Positions 42,491 to 51,820 of a stretch of DNA of 64,000 nt are shown one piece after another (the first letter of the stretch is position 1; every line of letters begins with the position of its first letter). This stretch comes from Tabrizicola_A sp044377735 (GTDB lineage Bacteria > Pseudomonadota > Alphaproteobacteria > Rhodobacterales > Rhodobacteraceae): NCBI GenBank assembly GCA_044377735.1, contig JBILYK010000003.1, forward strand, positions 1 to 64,000, written 5' to 3'. The notes below the pieces were generated by a model. It was not told the DNA's origin. It was given only the letters and a program-made list of their open reading frames with translations, and did not search any database. The translations under genes were made by a program, and so were the position numbers.

Positions 42491-43318
42491 ATGCAGCGTT
42501 CCGTCCTGATGACCGGCTGTTCTTCTGGTATTGGCTATGATGCCGCGCATGCCTTTGCCAAACGTGGCTGGCGCGTTTTTGCCACCTGCCGCCAAGAGGC
42601 CGATTGTGCCCGCCTGCGGGCCGAGGGGCTGGAAAGTTTTGTGCTGGATTATGCCGATGAGGCCAGCATTGAGGCTGCGGTGGTGGAAACCTTGTCGCGC
42701 ACCGGTGGCACGCTGGATGCGCTTTATAACAACGGCGCTTTCGCCTGCCCCGGCGCGGTCGAGGATCTGCCGCGCGGTGCGCTGCGCGAGATTTTTGAGA
42801 CCAACCTATTTGGATATCACGACCTGACGCGTCGTGTGATCCCGGCGATGCGCGCGCAGGGTCATGGGCGGATCGTCAATTGCTCTTCGGTGCTGGGGCT
42901 TGTCGGTGCGAAATGGCGCGGGGCCTATGTCTCGACCAAATTCGCGCTGGAGGGTCTGTCGGATGTCTTGCGATTTGAAATGGCCGGGACCGGGATTGAC
43001 GTGATCCTGATCGAGCCTGGCCCCATCGGGACCGAGATTCGTGCCAAGGCGATTCCACATTTCGAACGTTGGATTGATTGGGAAAACTCGGCCCGCCGCG
43101 AGGATTATAGTGCGCTGCGCGGTCGGCTTTACGGGGTCAAGACCCAGCCCGACTCGTTTGAGTTGCCCGCCTCGGCGGTGACGAAAAAGCTGATCCATGC
43201 GCTTGAGTCTCGCCGTCCCCGCGCGCGCTATTACGTGACCGTGCCGACCTATATCGCCGGCATCGCGCGCCGGCTGCTACCGACGCGGTTGCTGGATTGG
43301 GTGGTCACGCGCGGCTGA
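42491..43318 (+). CDS. short-chain dehydrogenase/reductase
   Basis: 275 residues (the preceding ATG at 42488 is too close to the GGAGG at 42482-42486). Classical SDR motifs: TGCSSGIG for the cofactor, NNGAF (NNAG-like), Ser in NCSSVLG and YVSTK for the catalytic Tyr and Lys. Arg in TCRQ after strand 2 suggests NADP(H) preference. The basic C-terminus (RRLLPTRLLDWVVTRG) resembles retinol/fatty-acyl-type SDRs that contact membranes. The substrate is unknown; the gene stands alone between the SH3 protein and gpmI. Confidence 0.85.
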   Translation: MQRSVLMTGCSSGIGYDAAHAFAKRGWRVFATCRQEADCARLRAEGLESFVLDYADEASIEAAVVETLSRTGGTLDALYNNGAFACPGAVEDLPRGALREIFETNLFGYHDLTRRVIPAMRAQGHGRIVNCSSVLGLVGAKWRGAYVSTKFALEGLSDVLRFEMAGTGIDVILIEPGPIGTEIRAKAIPHFERWIDWENSARREDYSALRGRLYGVKTQPDSFELPASAVTKKLIHALESRRPRARYYVTVPTYIAGIARRLLPTRLLDWVVTRG

Positions 43319-43376
43319 CGTTGCCCCTTTCTGCATAGGGCGCTAGAACGGAGGCATTGAAGGAAGGGCCAAGCCG

Positions 43377-44900
43377 ATGGGCGCGCGTAAACCGGTTGTT
43401 CTGTGCATTCTTGACGGCTGGGGCATTGGCCCTGATCCGGCCACCTCAGCGCCCGCGCAGGCCCATGTGCCGAACTTCAACAGGCTTTGGGACACATGCG
43501 CGCACGCGACCCTTACCACCTTTGGCCCTGATGTCGGCTTGCCGCGCGGGCAGATGGGCAATTCTGAGGTCGGGCACACCAATATTGGCGCAGGCCGTGT
43601 GGTGGCGATGGATCTGGGCACGATTGATCTGGCGGTCGAGGATGGCTCTTTCGCGCAGAACCCCGAGCTTTTGGCGTTTGCGGCCAAGGTCAAGGCGGCG
43701 GGCGGCACCGCACATCTGATAGGCGTGGCGTCCGATGGGGGGGTGCATGGCCACATCACCCATGTCATCGCTGCCGCCCGTGCGCTGACCGAGCTTGGCC
43801 TGCCCGTGGCGCTGCACGCCATAACCGATGGGCGCGATGTGGGGCCTTCCTCTGCCGATACCTTTATCTCGGATCTTGAGGCTGCACTGCCGCCCGGGGC
43901 CCGCATTGCCTCTGTGATTGGCCGCTATTGGGCGCTGGACCGTGACAACCGGTGGGAGCGTGTTTCGCGCGCCTATCAGGTGATAGTGAACGCCCGTTCG
44001 GAAACCCAGGTAGCCAGCGCGTCGGAGGCTGTGAAACAGTCTTACGCCAAGGGCGAAACTGATGAATTCCTCGCCCCAACGGTGATCGGCGGCTACGTTG
44101 GCGTGCGCGATGGGGATGGAGTGTTCTGCCTAAACTTCCGCGCTGATCGTACGCGTGAGATTCTTTCTGCGCTGGGCCAGCCCGAATTCTCTGCTTTTGA
44201 CACGGGTAAGCGCCCTGTCTGGTCTGCCATGCTGGGGATGGTGGAGTATTCCACCGGCCACAATGCCTATATGGCCACCGCCTTTCCCAAGCGTGTGATC
44301 GTCAACTGCCTTGGCGAATGGGTTGCCAAGCAGGGCCGCAGCCAGTTTCGGCTGGCGGAAACCGAGAAATACCCCCACGTCACCTTTTTCCTGAATGGCG
44401 GGCGCGAAGTACCCTTTGACGGCGAGGAGCGCGCGATGCCCGCCTCGCCTAAGGTGGCCACCTATGATTTGCAGCCGGAGATGAGTGCGGCCGAAGTTTC
44501 CGACCACCTTGTCAGCGCGATTGAGCGGGGGTTTGACCTGATCGTGGTCAACTTTGCCAATCCTGACATGGTGGGCCATACCGGCAGCCTGCCCGCTGCG
44601 ATTAAGGCCTGTGAGGCGGTGGATGTCGGGCTTGGCCGGGCGCTGGCTGCCCTTAAGGCCAAGGGTGGGGCGATGATCGTCACGGCTGATCACGGCAATT
44701 GCGAAATGATGGTCGATCCTATCACAGGTGGACCCCACACCGCCCATACGATGAACCCGGTTCCGGTCATTTTGGTCGGTGGCCCACCGGGTGCCACGCT
44801 GCGGCAGGGTGGACGATTGGCAGATCTGGCGCCGACGGTTCTGCATCTTATGGGTCTGCCTCAGCCGCCCGAGATGACCGGTGAAAGCTTGATCGCATGA
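43377..44900 (+). CDS. gpmI: phosphoglycerate mutase, 2,3-bisphosphoglycerate-independent
   Basis: Interconverts 3- and 2-phosphoglycerate using two Mn ions. 507 residues of the alkaline-phosphatase fold: LDGWGIG at the N-terminus, the phosphorylated Ser in MGNSEVGHTNIGAGR, then RADRTREI, VNFANPDMVGHTG and TADHGNCEMM supplying metal ligands. A GGAAGGG ribosome site lies 9 bases ahead. Its last codons overlap the envC-type gene (ATGA), the first of a gpmI-envC-ctpA-rppH run. Confidence 0.96.
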   Translation: MGARKPVVLCILDGWGIGPDPATSAPAQAHVPNFNRLWDTCAHATLTTFGPDVGLPRGQMGNSEVGHTNIGAGRVVAMDLGTIDLAVEDGSFAQNPELLAFAAKVKAAGGTAHLIGVASDGGVHGHITHVIAAARALTELGLPVALHAITDGRDVGPSSADTFISDLEAALPPGARIASVIGRYWALDRDNRWERVSRAYQVIVNARSETQVASASEAVKQSYAKGETDEFLAPTVIGGYVGVRDGDGVFCLNFRADRTREILSALGQPEFSAFDTGKRPVWSAMLGMVEYSTGHNAYMATAFPKRVIVNCLGEWVAKQGRSQFRLAETEKYPHVTFFLNGGREVPFDGEERAMPASPKVATYDLQPEMSAAEVSDHLVSAIERGFDLIVVNFANPDMVGHTGSLPAAIKACEAVDVGLGRALAALKAKGGAMIVTADHGNCEMMVDPITGGPHTAHTMNPVPVILVGGPPGATLRQGGRLADLAPTVLHLMGLPQPPEMTGESLIA

Positions 44901-46012
44901 TCCGCGTCGCCGCCGTTTGCCTTTGTCTGATCGGCCCTGCGGCCCAAGCGGGCGTGGCCGAGGATGCTGCGTTGGCGGCGGCGGCGCTGCAAGCCTCGGT
45001 GCAGGCGTTGCAAGAGGCAGAGGGTGGCAAAGACAGGGTTGAGTCGCTGACCGCGACGATCCGGGCCTATGAAGAGGGCCTTGCTGCGCTTCGCGAAGCA
45101 CTGCGTCAGGCCGAGTTGCGCCAAGAGGTACTGGAGTTGCGCTTCCAGTCCGAACGCGACCGCATCGCGCAGCTTCTGGGCGTTTTATCCTCGATCAACG
45201 CCGAGCCTGGCCCACTTTTGCTTTTGCATCCCACCGGCCCCTTGGGCACCGTGCGCGCGGGCATGATGCTGGCCGATGTCACGCCCGCCCTACAAGCCGA
45301 GGCCGAACGCCTGCGCGCCGACCTTGCCGAATTGAACGATCTGCGGACATTGCAACTAGCGGCGGGAAAGACCCTGTCAGAAGGTTTGGCCGCCGCGCAA
45401 GACGCACGCTCGGCACTGAGCCAAGCGATCTCGGATCGCACGGAACTGCCGCGCCGCTTTACCGAAAACCCCGAGGTCTTGAAGGGCCTTTTGGAAAGTG
45501 CGGATACGCTGGACGCCTTTGCCGCTGGGCTTGCATTGGACGATACCGGAAGCACCACCTTTGCCGAGGCCAAGGGCAGCTTGGCGCTGCCGGTTCTGGG
45601 CAAGGTCCTTTTGATGCCCAACGAAACCGATGCCCGCGGCGTAACCCGGCCCGGCCTGACGCTAGCCACCCGTCCCGGTGCGCTTGTGGTCAGCCCATGG
45701 GCGGCAACCATCCGCTATACTGGCCCGCTTCTCGACTACGGAAACGTGATGATTCTTGAGCCCGGCGGGGCCTATCTTCTGGTGCTCACCGGTCTTGAAC
45801 AGGTCTATGGTGAGGTGGGCGAAGTGGTGGCGCGCGGGGCTGCCTTGGGCTTGATGGGCGCGCGTGACCAAGTGGACGCGGACTTTCTGGCCGATGCTGC
45901 AGAAGGTGGTGGCGTAGAGGGCACGGAAACGCTTTATATGGAACTCAGGCAAGGTGCCGACGCGGTGAACCCGATCGAATGGTTCGCCGGTCTGGCCGAA
46001 GCAAAGGAATGA
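44897..46012 (+). CDS. murein hydrolase activator, EnvC-like (degenerate LytM)
   Basis: 371 residues: a signal peptide (MIRVAAVCLCLIGPAAQAG), a long coiled coil (about residues 25-190; heptad-rich Ala/Glu/Leu) and a C-terminal M23/LytM domain. The zinc-binding His and Asp of active M23 peptidases are missing: the HxH position reads LVLTG. Such inactive LytM proteins activate amidases at the division site, as EnvC does in E. coli. It is placed between gpmI and ctpA, the usual order in alphaproteobacteria. Confidence 0.88.
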   Translation: MIRVAAVCLCLIGPAAQAGVAEDAALAAAALQASVQALQEAEGGKDRVESLTATIRAYEEGLAALREALRQAELRQEVLELRFQSERDRIAQLLGVLSSINAEPGPLLLLHPTGPLGTVRAGMMLADVTPALQAEAERLRADLAELNDLRTLQLAAGKTLSEGLAAAQDARSALSQAISDRTELPRRFTENPEVLKGLLESADTLDAFAAGLALDDTGSTTFAEAKGSLALPVLGKVLLMPNETDARGVTRPGLTLATRPGALVVSPWAATIRYTGPLLDYGNVMILEPGGAYLLVLTGLEQVYGEVGEVVARGAALGLMGARDQVDADFLADAAEGGGVEGTETLYMELRQGADAVNPIEWFAGLAEAKE

Positions 46013-46019
46013 CGCTTTG

Positions 46020-47369
46020 ATGAAGAAGATTGCATTGGCGGCCTTGGGCGGCACGCTTGCAGGTACGATCCTGACGACACAGGTGGCAGGGCCGTTGATT
46101 GCCCAAGAGGCGGAAAAGACCGTGTCGGTCTATGAGCAGCTCGACCTGTTCGGCGACATCTTTGAACGCATCCGCGCGCAGTATGTCGAAGAGGTTGATA
46201 CTGAACAGTTGGTCGAAGCTGCGATCAACGGCATGCTCACCTCGCTTGACCCGCATTCCAGCTATCTGTCGGCCAAGGATTTCGACGAGATGCAGGAACA
46301 AACCCGCGGTGAGTTCGGCGGGCTTGGCATTGAGGTGACGCAGGAAGACGGCTTTGTGAAAGTCGTGGCACCCATGGACGGCACACCTGCTGACAAGGCT
46401 GGAATCAAGGCTGGGGATTTCATTACCCATGTGAATTCGGAATCTGTTCTGGGCCTGATGCTGGATGACGCGGTCGACAAGATGCGCGGCCCGGTCGGAT
46501 CAGAGATCATCATCACCGTGGTGCGCGAAGGTGTGGCTGAGCCCTTTGACGTGTCGATCATTCGCGACACCATCAAGATGGTGGCCGTGAAACCCCGCCT
46601 TGTGGGCAATACGGTGGTGCTGAGGATTTCCACCTTCAACGACCAGACCTTTGTTGGCGTTGAAGAGGGCATCAAAAAGATGGTCGAAGAGGCCGGCGGT
46701 ATGGACAAGGTCAATGGCTTTGTTATCGACCTGCGAAACAACCCCGGCGGGCTTTTGAATCAGGCGATCATGGTGTCGGATGCCTTCCTTGAGACCGGCG
46801 AAATCACCTCGACCCGCAGCCGCGACCCTGAACAGGGTGAACGTTTCAATGCTGAACCGGGCGATCTGGCGCAGGGCAAGCCGATTGTGGTGCTGATCAA
46901 CGGCGGTTCTGCCAGCGCATCTGAAATCGTGTCGGGCGCGTTGCAGGATCATCGCCGCGCGATTGTGGTGGGCACCAAGAGCTTTGGTAAAGGTTCGGTG
47001 CAAACCCTGATCCCGCTGAAAGGTGATGGCGCGATGCGTCTGACCACCGCGCGGTATTACACGCCTTCGGGCCGGTCTATTCAGGCGCTGGGCGTGATGC
47101 CTGACATCGTGGTGAATCAGCCAATCGTCGAGCCGCTGACCGAAGAAGAGCAAGAGGCACGGGACGCAGAAGAGGCGCGCAATGAGCGCTCTGAGGCGGA
47201 TCTGCGGGGTGCCATCACCAACGATTCAATGAGCGAGGACGAGCGTAACCAGCTTGAAGCTGACCGTGACCGCACTGAAGAGGCCGCGAAGCTGCGCGAT
47301 GAGGATTATCAACTGGCCTATGCCGTCGATATCCTGCGCGGCTTGGCTGCCGTCGCGCCGCAGCCCTGA
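46020..47369 (+). CDS. ctpA: C-terminal processing peptidase (S41 family)
   Basis: 449 residues with an N-terminal signal (MKKIALAALGGTLAGTIL). A PDZ domain occupies about residues 80-170 (GLGIEVTQEDGFVKVVAPMDG), followed by the S41 protease domain with catalytic Ser in GGSASASEIVSGALQDH and Lys in GTKSFGKGSVQ. A charged C-terminal extension is rich in Glu and Arg. CtpA-type enzymes trim or degrade periplasmic proteins, including wall hydrolases, which fits its position after the EnvC-like activator. The ATG at 46020 is preferred to the TTG directly before it. Confidence 0.94.
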   Translation: MKKIALAALGGTLAGTILTTQVAGPLIAQEAEKTVSVYEQLDLFGDIFERIRAQYVEEVDTEQLVEAAINGMLTSLDPHSSYLSAKDFDEMQEQTRGEFGGLGIEVTQEDGFVKVVAPMDGTPADKAGIKAGDFITHVNSESVLGLMLDDAVDKMRGPVGSEIIITVVREGVAEPFDVSIIRDTIKMVAVKPRLVGNTVVLRISTFNDQTFVGVEEGIKKMVEEAGGMDKVNGFVIDLRNNPGGLLNQAIMVSDAFLETGEITSTRSRDPEQGERFNAEPGDLAQGKPIVVLINGGSASASEIVSGALQDHRRAIVVGTKSFGKGSVQTLIPLKGDGAMRLTTARYYTPSGRSIQALGVMPDIVVNQPIVEPLTEEEQEARDAEEARNERSEADLRGAITNDSMSEDERNQLEADRDRTEEAAKLRDEDYQLAYAVDILRGLAAVAPQP

Positions 47370-47419
47370 GACCCCTTGCCAGAAAGGAGGCCGCCCCCAA
47401 ACGGGTGGCCCATCCCGCC

Positions 47420-47899
47420 ATGACTGACGCCGCCTATTTGCCTTATCGTCCCTGCGTGGGTGTCATGCTGATCAACGCCGATGGGCAAGTCTTTGGCGGC
47501 CAGAGACTGGATAATCCGGTGCCCGCTTGGCAAATGCCTCAAGGGGGCATTGATGACGGCGAAAAGCCCCGTGCGGCGGCGCTGCGTGAGTTGTGGGAAG
47601 AAACCGGGATCACCGCTGATCTGGTCGAATTCATCGGGAAGACTCACGGCTGGGTGACCTATGACCTGCCGCCTGAATTGCTGGGACGCATTTGGGGCGG
47701 CAAGTATCGCGGGCAAAAGCAGAAATGGTTCCTCTACCGCTATCTTGGCCGCGACGATCAGGTGAACATTGCCACCGATCACCCTGAATTCAGTGCGTGG
47801 CGCTGGATTCGGGCCGATGAGATGGTGGCCAGCATCGTACCTTTCAAGCGCGCGGTTTATGAAGAAGTGGTCCACAGTTTCCGCGCCTATTTGGGCTAA
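47420..47899 (+). CDS. rppH: RNA 5'-pyrophosphohydrolase (Nudix)
   Basis: 159 residues. The Nudix box GGIDDGEKPRAAALRELWEETG is complete, and the N-terminal YRPCVGVMLINADGQVFGGQR and the late VPFKRAVYEEVV match RppH/InvA. It removes pyrophosphate from 5'-triphosphorylated mRNA to start RNase E decay. The start is somewhat open: AAAGGAGG at 47383-47390 is 29 bases from this ATG, with a GGCCGCCC/GGGTGGCC hairpin in between that could shorten the distance, and an in-frame GTG at 47405 is an alternative. Confidence 0.93.
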   Translation: MTDAAYLPYRPCVGVMLINADGQVFGGQRLDNPVPAWQMPQGGIDDGEKPRAAALRELWEETGITADLVEFIGKTHGWVTYDLPPELLGRIWGGKYRGQKQKWFLYRYLGRDDQVNIATDHPEFSAWRWIRADEMVASIVPFKRAVYEEVVHSFRAYLG

Positions 47900-47933
47900 T
47901 TTCTGCCCGATAGCCTGTCAATTACGTCAATAT

Positions 47934-47951
47934 CTTGGGGATAATCCCAAG
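47934..47951. other. small perfect hairpin/palindrome before smc
   Basis: CTTGGG-GATAAT-CCCAAG, a perfect 6-bp stem 35 bases after the rppH stop. No T run follows. It may be an operator or a 3'-end hairpin of the rppH message. Confidence 0.35.
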
Positions 47952-48039
47952 CAAATGGCTATATCCTGAGGCGCGAGGTTGACTCACCGACCGACTCTGC
48001 CGACGATGATATGCTAACGGAATCATCAGGGCAGACCCT

Positions 48040-51000
48040 TTGCGCTTTACCAAGCTGCGGCTCAATGGCTTTAAAAGCTTTGTGGATCCCACTGATTTGG
48101 TGATCCACGACGGGTTGACCGGGGTGGTCGGCCCGAACGGTTGCGGCAAGTCCAACCTTCTGGAAGCTTTGCGCTGGGTGATGGGGGAAAACCGCCCCAC
48201 TGCCATGCGCGGCGGCGGGATGGAGGATGTGATCTTCAACGGTGCCGCCACGCGCGGCGCGCGGCATTTTGCCGAAGTGGCGTTGGTGATGGACAATTCC
48301 GACCGTCTGGCGCCCAGCGGTTTTAATGACAGCGACAGCATTGAAATCATTCGCCGCATCACCCGCGATGCGGGGTCAGCCTACAAGCTGAACTCGAAAG
48401 ACGTGCGGGCGCGTGATGTGCAGATGCTTTTCGCCGATGCTTCAACCGGCGCGCATAGCCCAGCCTTGGTGCGGCAGGGACAGATTTCAGAGCTCATCAA
48501 CGCGAAACCTAAGGCCCGCCGCCGCGTGCTGGAAGAGGCGGCCGGGATTTCCGGCCTTTACGCCCGCCGCCATGAGGCCGAGCTGAAACTTTCGGGTGCG
48601 GAAACCAACCTGTTGCGCGTCGATGATGTATTGGAACAGCTTGCCCAGCAGCTTTCCACCCTGACGCGCCAAGCCAAGCAAGCCGCCCGGTATCGCGAGA
48701 TCGGCGAGGAACTTCGCCGCGTTGAGGGGCAGCTTCTGTTTCGCCGCTGGCGCGAGGCCGATCTGGCCCGGTCCGAGGCGGATGGTGTTTTACGCCAGCG
48801 GGTGATTGAGGCCTCTCAGGCAGAGGCAAATTCACGCAACGCGGCCAAACTGCGCGAGGTGGCGGAAGATGCTCTGCCGCCCAAGCGTGAGGAAGAGGCG
48901 ATTTCTGCCGCTATTCTGCAACGCCTTGTGGTGCAGCGTGACCAGCTTGCAGAACAGGAATCTCGCGCCCGCAGCCAGATTGAGACGCTCAAGGCTCGTA
49001 TCGCTGAACTGGCCCGCGATTCGGACCGCGAAGCGGGCTTGAACCGGGACGCGGGCGAGGTGATTGAACGGTTGGAGTGGGAGGTTGAGCAGCTTCAACG
49101 CGCCCATGACGGCCACGAGAAGCGTCTGGCAGAGGCCACCGAGGTTGCGCGAGAAGCTTCCAGCATTCTGACCGACCGCGAGCAGGTGCTGACGGCCGCC
49201 ACTGAAGATGCCGCCCGGCTTGCTGCGCGCCATCAGTCGGCGCAGCGCTTTTTGGCTGACAGCCGCACTGCAGTCGACAGGGCCGAGGCTGAGGCAGTCC
49301 GTGCTGCCGAGGCGGTAAGCGCCGCCGAGACTGCGCTTGCTGCCGCGGCCGAGGCGATGACTCTCGCCGATGAGGGCAAGGCCGAAGCGGTTGCCATGGC
49401 CGAGGCCGCCGATGAGGCGCTGATTGCCGCCGAGGAGGCCCGCGCCAACGTTCAAGACCGCGAATCTGAAGCCCGCGCCGCTCGGTCGGCTGCCGAAGGC
49501 GAAGCTTCGGCCATTCGCGCCGAGGTGGCCGCGCTGGCCAAGATGGTGCAGCGTGAAGCGAACGCGGGAAGCCAGTTGATGGACCACTTACAGGTGGAGC
49601 CCGGGCTTGAAAAGGCGCTGGGTGCTGCGTTGGCCGATGACTTGCGCGCGCCAGTGGTCGCCGCTGATCGTCCCTCGGGCTGGGTCGGCCTGCCCGATTA
49701 CGACACCTCGCAAAGCCTGCCTGACGGCGTTACGCCTCTGGCCCGCTTTGTCGAAGGCCCCGGTGTTCTGGCTCGCCGCCTTGGTCAAATCGGGCTGGTA
49801 GAGCCCGGCGACGGCGCGCGGCTGCAGCCTGTGTTGCAGCCCGGCCAAAGGCTTGTCAGCCGCGAGGGCGATCTGTGGCGCTGGGACGGGTTCCGCGCGG
49901 GTGCGGAAGATGCCCCGTCCGCTGCGGCGCTAAGGCTGCAGCAGTTGAACAAGCTGACCCTGCTGAAACGTGATCTTGAAGAGGTCGCTGCCCGCGCCGA
50001 AGGGGCATCCCAAGCCCATGCCGCCCTCCAAGCCCGGCTGGCTGATCTGGCCCGCGCTGACCATATGGCGCGCGATGCGCGCCGTGCGGCCGATGCCCGC
50101 GTAGCCGAAACCAACCGAACCGCCGCCCGTGCCGAGGCCGACCGTTCGTTGGCCGAGGGGCGCTTGGAAACTGCCCGCATCTCGGTTGCCCGCTATGCCG
50201 ATGAAGCCGCTGAGGCGCGGGAGCGCCTGGAGAGTGCGCTCGCCTCGGTAGAGGATCTGGGTGATCTTGAGACGGCGCGAGATGCAGTGGAAACCGCCCG
50301 TGTGGCCGTAGAGGCCGCGCGCATCACCATGATGTCGCGCCGGTCCGCTCATGACGAGGTGCGCCGCGAGGGCGAGGCCCGCGTACGCCGCCGCCAAGAG
50401 GCGACCAAGGAGCTTTCGGGTTGGAAGCACCGTCTGGACACCGCCGCCAAGCGCATCGCCGAGTTGGATGCCCGCAAGGCAGAAACCGAGGATGAACTGG
50501 CCGAAGCCTCTGCCGCGCCTGAAGAAATTGCCATCAAGCGCGAAGAACTCTCGGACGCCATCGCCGAGGCCGAAGTTCGCCGCAAGACCGCCGCCGATGC
50601 CTTGGCCGAGGCCGAAGGCCGGTTGCGCGAAACCCGCGATATGGAGCGTGATGCAGAACGCCTCGCCTCTGACGCCCGCGAAATCCGCGCCCGTGCCGAA
50701 GCCCGGTCGGAGGCGGCGCGTTCGACCGTGCAACTGTCAGCGGAACGGATCATGGAAGAGGCAGGCGCGACTCCGGCTGAACTTCTTGACACGCTGAAGG
50801 TCGATCCCGACCGCATGCCGGATGCTGAAACGCTGGATACTGATGTGCAGCGGCTGAAGCGTCAGCGCGAAGCCTTGGGCGCGGTGAACCTACGCGCTGA
50901 AGAGGATGCGAAGGCGGTGGACGCTGAATACACCGCGCTTGCTGCCGAAAAGTTGGACCTAGAAGAAGCGATCAAGAAACTTCGTGCCGGTATCGCGGGC

Positions 51001-51495
51001 CTGAACCGCGAGGGGCGTGAACGGCTATTGACGGCGTTCGAACAGGTGAATGCTAACTTTGGCCAGCTTTTCACCCATCTTTTTGGGGGCGGTGAGGCGC
51101 GTTTGGTCTTGGTAGAATCCGATGATCCGCTTGAGGCGGGGCTGGAGATCATGGCCCAACCGCCGGGCAAGCGGTTGTCCACGCTGTCGCTGTTATCAGG
51201 GGGTGAGCAGACGCTGACAGCCCTTGCGCTGATCTTTGGTGTGTTCCTTGCCAACCCCGCGCCGATCTGCGTGCTGGACGAGGTGGACGCACCTTTGGAC
51301 GATGCCAACGTCACCCGGTTCTGCGACATGATGGACGAGATGACCCGCCGGACCGAAACGCGCTTTTTGGTCATCACCCACCACGCCGTCACCATGGCCC
51401 GTATGGACCGCTTGTTCGGCGTCACCATGCAGGAACAAGGCGTTAGCCAGCTGGTCAGCGTCGACTTGAAGCGGGCAGAGTCGCTGGTGGCTTGA
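48040..51495 (+). CDS. smc: chromosome segregation protein SMC
   Basis: 1151-residue condensin ATPase. Walker A GPNGCGKSN is near residue 32-40, followed by long coiled coils (about 165-500 and 640-970) with a hinge between them. The C-terminal head carries the signature LLSGGEQTLTALAL and Walker B ICVLDEVDAPLDD. Translation starts at TTG (48040): the head must begin MRFTKLRLNGFKSF and no in-frame ATG or GTG lies in a suitable place, with AGGG about 9 bases upstream. The length matches alphaproteobacterial SMC. Confidence 0.96.
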   Translation: MRFTKLRLNGFKSFVDPTDLVIHDGLTGVVGPNGCGKSNLLEALRWVMGENRPTAMRGGGMEDVIFNGAATRGARHFAEVALVMDNSDRLAPSGFNDSDSIEIIRRITRDAGSAYKLNSKDVRARDVQMLFADASTGAHSPALVRQGQISELINAKPKARRRVLEEAAGISGLYARRHEAELKLSGAETNLLRVDDVLEQLAQQLSTLTRQAKQAARYREIGEELRRVEGQLLFRRWREADLARSEADGVLRQRVIEASQAEANSRNAAKLREVAEDALPPKREEEAISAAILQRLVVQRDQLAEQESRARSQIETLKARIAELARDSDREAGLNRDAGEVIERLEWEVEQLQRAHDGHEKRLAEATEVAREASSILTDREQVLTAATEDAARLAARHQSAQRFLADSRTAVDRAEAEAVRAAEAVSAAETALAAAAEAMTLADEGKAEAVAMAEAADEALIAAEEARANVQDRESEARAARSAAEGEASAIRAEVAALAKMVQREANAGSQLMDHLQVEPGLEKALGAALADDLRAPVVAADRPSGWVGLPDYDTSQSLPDGVTPLARFVEGPGVLARRLGQIGLVEPGDGARLQPVLQPGQRLVSREGDLWRWDGFRAGAEDAPSAAALRLQQLNKLTLLKRDLEEVAARAEGASQAHAALQARLADLARADHMARDARRAADARVAETNRTAARAEADRSLAEGRLETARISVARYADEAAEARERLESALASVEDLGDLETARDAVETARVAVEAARITMMSRRSAHDEVRREGEARVRRRQEATKELSGWKHRLDTAAKRIAELDARKAETEDELAEASAAPEEIAIKREELSDAIAEAEVRRKTAADALAEAEGRLRETRDMERDAERLASDAREIRARAEARSEAARSTVQLSAERIMEEAGATPAELLDTLKVDPDRMPDAETLDTDVQRLKRQREALGAVNLRAEEDAKAVDAEYTALAAEKLDLEEAIKKLRAGIAGLNREGRERLLTAFEQVNANFGQLFTHLFGGGEARLVLVESDDPLEAGLEIMAQPPGKRLSTLSLLSGGEQTLTALALIFGVFLANPAPICVLDEVDAPLDDANVTRFCDMMDEMTRRTETRFLVITHHAVTMARMDRLFGVTMQEQGVSQLVSVDLKRAESLVA

Positions 51496-51539
51496 GCCAA
51501 GTTTATAGCTTTTGTTAACCAACGCCTTTTACACCTGAC

Positions 51540-51700
51540 CCCGCCGCAACCCTTTGCGGTAAATGGGGGTCCGAAACCCGGACGAACACAGATATCGCAA
51601 ATGAATGGTGATCTTTGCGGCGGTAACGCTGATAGCGGCCATCATCCGTCTTTGAATCGCGGTCTAACCCTGTAAAAAGCAAAACTCGGCAGAGCAGCAA
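51540..51700 (+). ncRNA. possible structured RNA in the smc-cobD intergenic stretch
   Basis: The 325 bases between smc and cobD hold no gene but a string of perfect small stems: CCGCAA-CCCT-TTGCGG (51544-51559), GTCCG-AAACC-CGGAC (about 51569-51583), CGCAAA...TTTGCG (about 51596-51619) and CGCT-GAT-AGCG (about 51629-51639), ending at a terminator at about 51684-51716. This could be a small RNA or a structured smc 3' region; no known class was recognised and no clear promoter was found. The remaining part, 51720-51820, is AT-richer and shows nothing definite. Confidence 0.35.
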
Positions 51701-51716
51701 CTCCGCCGGGTTTTAT
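51684..51716 (+). terminator. bidirectional intrinsic terminator between smc and cobD
   Basis: AAACTCGGC and GCCGGGTTT pair (one G-T) around a 14-base loop and are followed by TTTATTAAAT on the plus strand; the minus strand reads out into TTTTGCTTTTT. It could end both the smc-side transcript and the convergent cobD transcript. Confidence 0.7.
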
Positions 51717-51820
51717 TAAATCAGGCAAGAACCTGTAGAACACTTATCGCATGGAAAACATGGTAAGCATTCCCTAACAAAAAGTAAAGTGCGCCGCAGA
51801 AAAATCAGGGTTAATGCGCG

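Noticed and set aside
47971..48015. Sigma-70 promoter for smc from TTGACT at 47979
   Set aside because: No acceptable -10 hexamer at 16-18 bases (GACGAT), so not listed as a promoter.
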